Shown here: positions 60,701-64,000 of the stretch, one piece after another
Position numbering within the stretch: the stretch's first letter is position 1
Layout: the number at the start of each line of letters is the position of its first letter
Assembly (NCBI GenBank): GCA_916613615.1
Contig: OU744736.1
Location: 930,001 to 994,000 of the forward strand
DNA from: Steromphala cineraria
Taxonomy: Eukaryota; Mollusca; Gastropoda; Trochida; Trochidae
Reading direction: 5' to 3'
DNA length: 64,000 bases
Position numbers and translations under genes: made by a program
The notes under the pieces: model-generated
What the model was told of the DNA's origin: nothing
The model's input: only the letters and a program-made list of their open reading frames with translations
Database searches by the model: none

Positions 60701-62370
60701 AAATGATATAGAAACAAAAGCCCACTCCTTAAGTGATCCTCTCTATGATAACCCAAGTAGCTTTTCAAAATCTTTGGGAAGCTAAGTCAGTGTCACCAGT
60801 AGGCATTATGTATGGCTTATTTAACCCTTTAACTGCAAATGAAGAACTGGTTATTCGGTACGGGGCTCCTTTATGGTCTCTTAGCACGATCCGTTTGATA
60901 AAGGTTTTTGACAATATGTAACGGTACATCTAAAGAAGTGTGCATTTTATTGTGAAAGTGTTTGATGTATTGTGCTAATTGATAATAAATGCTTCTGTGA
61001 ATATGTACTTCTGATGGAAGGATACAAAGAAATATTTTGTGTGACGAACCGAAAGTATTGAAGTTAACCCCGTGAGAAGTTGTTTGAGAAAGTAAAATTT
61101 CTCATTATTTTTGTATCAAAGATATTTGCCAAATGAGGGTGCTTGTCTCAGTATACGATTTGCGAAACGACTTAACCCATGGCTTTCGTTAAAAAAGATT
61201 CTTTTATCTAAAAATGTCTAGCAATTAAGGAGTCAAATTACAAAGTGTCTTGTGGGGTCCTACGTTTAAGCATTTAATAAATATTTAGGATTTAAGTTAC
61301 AACAAAGGTAACAACACAAGACTTAAGTTAATGTCGGTGTCGATACGCTTCCAACTGTGATCTGACCTGTTTTAGCATGTATAGATGATTCCATACATGT
61401 ACATGGAGTGAGTGAAATAAGTCAAATGAATGATTGCACCGGAAGTTATTTAAATCCTTCAGACAAGTAAGGTAGTTCAAAAACGAGACCATGACAGGGG
61501 ATATTTGGGGATTTGTGTTATGGGAATGGGATTAATGTAGATTGCATTTGAGTATAGAAATTAAAAAAAACATGACCTTTTTCGCTTTGATAAAGAAAGT
61601 GGAATTGAATGGAGAAGGTTGGTAGCTTGATTTAGATGGTCCAGACTGGGATTAGAACTAAAAGAGAGGGGTGGATACGCAATGAAATGTGATTGAAAAC
61701 GTAAAAGTTACTGGATCTGGAAGTAGTGGGGTAGGACTTGGTAGATGTAAACAGTATACAGGCCACGTGAATGCGTGACACGTGTCTGTCTGCACAATGT
61801 TTCTGTGTGCAGTGACACATACAGGGTAGAGCTTGTTATCTCCCTTGTAGGACCCACGATACAAGTATCTTGCGTGCAGCGATTGCACTTTAGTGATAAC
61901 GTCCATATGCACTTAAATAATAAACTCTGTATTCCAGTAAGGTTTGACTAACACTTGTTCACCCCCACACATAAATCAAGGTTCAAAGAAAATTGGAAAG
62001 ATTTCATCGACTTATATCGAAGAGGATGCAAATAAAGTGTATACTACTTAATAGATTTATTTGCAAACGTGCACGTACATTTCTGATAATTATAGTAACG
62101 CATTTATTGTTGCAGATTGTAACAATATGTAAAGTACTACTTCATTGATTCAGGTACCCTCATGTTCATCTCAATGTAAACACCACTTCTTTCTTTCAAC
62201 CTTGTAGCTCTTGTTACAGGTACTACTATACCTACAACGTTCTGGACCACGTGCCCGGCAAGCTGGTGTACAAGTTCGGCCCGGGAGCCACCCAGGTGAT
62301 GCAGTGTCTTCAACACAGTTCTCCTGCCTTCCCGGTGACGTCATACTTCCCGCCAAACACGTCATCCTAG
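54640..62370 (+). CDS. ETS-domain transcription factor, ESE/ELF3-5-like but divergent (five coding exons)
   Basis: Join 54640-54790, 55788-56873, 57194-57460, 59632-59824 and 62220-62370. Lengths are 151, 1086, 267, 193 and 151 nt, totalling 1848 nt or 615 aa plus stop, and every junction is in phase (1,1,1,2). ATG 54640 is directly preceded by in-frame TAG. Residues 1-50 and 51-412 are Ser/Thr/Pro/Gln-rich, with imperfect 'DISH.TQLDI.HIPRQDM' and 'FQQP' repeats, as in activation regions. Residues 413-501 are acidic then Pro-rich (SDEDMALVSHAVVEFIERR). Residues 507-586 form an ETS winged helix: LWKFIWDVLEDP, then EGIFRLTDPGRLAEFWG, recognition helix MNYEKLSRGLRYYY with both DNA-contacting Arg (563, 566), then VPGKLVYKFG. 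The YKFG ending resembles ELF3/ELF5/EHF. I see no Pointed domain. It is a nuclear DNA-binding regulator of GGA(A/T) sites by family. Confidence 0.9.
54829..54936. repeat. 54-bp tandem duplication in an ETS intron
   Basis: Two identical 54-bp units starting ggctaatgatgtagataaac lie just inside the intron after the first coding exon. Each contains gttacag, the same heptamer as the acceptor of the next exon. In a frame offset from the exon they read EANDVDKQWLVLQL. Confidence 0.95.
55788..56873 (+). CDS. ETS gene, large Ser/Thr/Pro/Gln-rich exon
   Basis: Acceptor tctctgttacag ends at 55787 and donor GGAGA|GTAAGT is at 56874. The exon is 1086 nt, phase 1 to 1, residues 51-412. It has imperfect repeats around 55905-56165 (HIPSPDM, HIPRQDM, HISRSDI, SDTSGSDI) and FQQP motifs at about 56425-56500. 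There are no structured domains or charged clusters, so it is probably disordered activation sequence. The minus-strand frames here are shadows. Confidence 0.85.
57194..57460 (+). CDS. ETS gene, linker exon
   Basis: The acceptor is ccatggtatgtcag (AG 57192-57193). Its polypyrimidine tract is poor, but it is the only nearby AG that keeps phase. The donor is TCAAG|GTGATT. The exon is 267 nt, residues 413-501: an acidic/helical start (SEALSDEDMALVSHAVVEF), then Pro/Met-rich text (MQPGIMPSVPMQYPRN). The amphipathic start might be a protein-interaction helix (inference). Confidence 0.8.
57898..58004. repeat. Intronic palindrome, 107 bp
   Basis: Arms of about 46 bp (ctgatcacaatgtcaataaa, agatcaacaggttt... 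and their complement) surround the loop tcatactgttgt in the ETS intron. There is no coding capacity. It is MITE-like or a strong RNA hairpin in the pre-mRNA. Confidence 0.88.
59500..59634 (+). repeat. Duplicated 3' splice-site region before the ETS-domain exon
   Basis: 59500-59545 (ttcatgtcgtgaactatgac, cctgataactgtgtttctcc, agaag) is repeated at 59589-59634 (ttcatgtcgtaaactatgac, attgataactgtgtttcttc, agaag), 89 bp downstream. The second copy is the acceptor that keeps the ETS frame. Confidence 0.92.
59632..59824 (+). CDS. ETS gene, exon encoding most of the ETS domain
   Basis: The acceptor is a tandem NAGNAG (cagaag): AG at 59630-59631 or 59633-59634. Both keep the frame and differ by one Glu just before GQPRLWKF. 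The donor is GCTCAG|GTGGGT at 59825. The exon encodes residues 502-565 and part of Arg566, covering helix 1 through the recognition helix MNYEKLSRGLR. Its GC content and codon use look clearly more coding-like than the surroundings. Confidence 0.92.
62220..62370 (+). CDS. ETS gene, terminal exon
   Basis: Acceptor agctcttgttacag ends at 62219. The exon completes Arg566, encodes the ETS wing (YYYTYNVLDHVPGKLVYKFG) and a 29-residue tail (PGATQVMQCLQHS then SPAFPVTSYFPPNTSS), and stops at TAG 62368-62370. Polyadenylation candidates downstream are ATTAAA at 62910 and AATAAA at 63240. Confidence 0.92.
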
Positions 62371-63454
62371 GCAAACCGAAATCCAGTCAGTTAGATTGTC
62401 AAACCAGTACGGTTCTTACGTATCCTCTATGAGGACATTAACCTGTGTTCTGCAATGTCTCTAGTCATTTTGAATGAAGTTTATGTGCACTGATGAGGTT
62501 GTTTAGTAATTGGAAATGAAAATTTTTCCTCAATCATATGCGAAACTATGAATTTGTTTTTTTCATGAATGAGATTGTTTTGATTGAAAAATGATCATTA
62601 TTCCTTAATCATTTGTTATTACCAATTGAATTTAATAGAATTATATTATCTAATGTTTCATTGTTAATGGCAAATTGATAAACTCTAATTATAATGTCTG
62701 TTACTAGTCATTCGGCCCTCTAAGATGATTAAAGTTATGCGCTATTGTTTTCTTCTTATAGATGTATTGTTTGAATTCACACAAATATAATTGAAAGAAT
62801 ATATACGTGTGAGGTTAACATTGCGGTTGATTTGCATTCACTGTCTTTTGAATCATTGTATATTTTCAAATATTTTATACCATTGTTATTGTCCAAATAA
62901 CTTACCCTCATTAAAGAACAGTATTGTGATGCAGATAAAGTAATGGTCTGATGTTTGTGTTGAATACTGAATCGTTATGCTTATTGTTTTTCATGACCAG
63001 CTTATTTTGTGATTAAATTAATCTACATTGATAAAGTTTAAAGATTTCATGTATGTTAATTCAGCATTATGCTTTATGAGTTGACATAATAGACAAACTG
63101 ATATTATACCATTGTAGATATTGTTTGTATTGATATTTATTAATTTGTTATATTTGTGTAAATATATTGACCTTCTCCTTACATCGGTCTCAGAACCATT
63201 AGGTTACAGTCTCGGATTAGACATAGTCAGAAATTGAAAAATAAATATCTAGATTTTTTTGTCTCATCCGAGACTGGAATCCTATAACAAGAACTTACAG
63301 TTTCCTTATTTGGAACAAGTGTTTTGTATACGATGATAATGTTCACGTCTACGAAGTATTGTTGCATTCTAGTAAATGCATGGATAACAAAAATGTTATC
63401 AAATATGAATCCATATATTAATTGTTAAATGTGTTAGTGTGAGTATGTTTTAAA
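62371..63454. other. Probable ETS 3' untranslated region and flank
   Basis: AT-rich sequence after the stop, with ATTAAA at 62910-62915 and AATAAA at 63240-63245. At 63200-63287 a short inverted repeat (cagtctcggattagaca against tgtctcatccgagactgg) could form a hairpin near the possible end of the transcript. Which signal is used cannot be decided from sequence. Confidence 0.4.
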
Positions 63455-64000
63455 TATTAAAGATCATATTAGATAAAGACTATAGTTTTCCTGATACCTA
63501 AAAAATAAAGTATCATATGATTATTGAACATTTAATATTAGATAAAGACTATAGTTTTCCTGATACCTAAACAATAAAAGTATCATATCATTATTGTACA
63601 TTTAATATTAGATAAAGACTATAGTTTTCCTGATACCTAAACAATAAAAGTATCATATCATTATTGTACATTTAATATTAGATAAAGACTATAGTTTTCC
63701 TGATACCTAAACAATAAAAGTATCATATGATTATTGTACATTTAATATTAGATAAAGACTATAGTTTTCCTGATACCTAAACAATAAAAGTATCATATGA
63801 TTATTGTACATTTAATATTAGATAAAGACTATAGTTTTCCTGATACCTAAACAATAAAAGTATCATATGATTATTGTACATTTAATATAAGATAAAGACT
63901 ATAGTTTTCCTGATACCTAAACAATAAAAGTATCATATCATTATTGTACATTTAATATTAGATAAAGACTATAGTTTTCCTGATACCTAAACAATAAAAG
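63455..64000. repeat. 70-bp satellite array, at least 7 copies, runs off the right edge
   Basis: The phrase gataaagactatagttttcc starts at 63472, 63541, 63611, 63681, 63751, 63821, 63891 and 63961. Units are nearly identical; variants are catatGatt/catatCatt, and the first unit is one base shorter (taaaaaataaag). The array continues beyond the window. Confidence 0.97.

Overview
This is a window of AT-rich, intron-bearing, repeat-laden eukaryotic DNA. It contains no operons, ribosome-binding sites or dense coding. One multi-exon ETS-domain transcription factor gene is clear. The rest is dominated by satellites, fold-back elements, TTAA-flanked MITEs and decayed LINEs. The ETS gene shows that it is animal DNA. 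The mix of repeats (elements with satellite cores, and a poly-G 'GGATCC' repeat) suggests a marine invertebrate, most likely a bivalve mollusc. That placement is an inference from style, not proof.

Layout: 1-9757 is one uninterrupted satellite array (65-67 bp monomer, about 147 copies) that runs off the left edge and carries two unrelated higher-order duplications (1458 bp and 1401 bp). 9.8-19.4 kb is non-coding DNA with a dispersed repeat, two copies of a TTAA MITE, two LINE 3' remnants on the minus strand, and two doubtful single exons near 15.3-15.7 kb. 19.4-28.2 kb is bounded by inverted CCCAGCTAACA termini and looks like an 8.8 kb transposon. A second, long-TIR element of 3.0 kb (22316-25355) sits inside it. 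28.2-35.1 kb has no feature I can support beyond small motifs. 35126-43320 is an 8.2 kb fold-back element. Its core is about 7 kb of a 25-bp satellite, each unit of which is a small hairpin, and a TATA box plus CRE lies just upstream of that core. 43.3-54.6 kb holds a 38-bp minisatellite, a 33-bp triplet, two more TTAA MITEs, a LINE remnant, and a 2.4 kb inverted-repeat unit enclosing a poly-G repeat. 54601-62370 is the ETS gene on the plus strand (five coding exons, all splice phases compatible, about 615 aa). The window ends in a 70-bp satellite array that continues past the right edge.

The ETS protein has a long Ser/Thr/Pro/Gln-rich N-terminal half and a C-terminal ETS DNA-binding domain, most like the ELF3/ELF5 (ESE) type but divergent. 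The acceptor of its ETS exon is locally duplicated 89 bp upstream. The rest of the window is best read as the by-product of satellite and transposon activity. The strongest candidate for something undescribed is the 35-43 kb fold-back element with its promoter-linked hairpin satellite.
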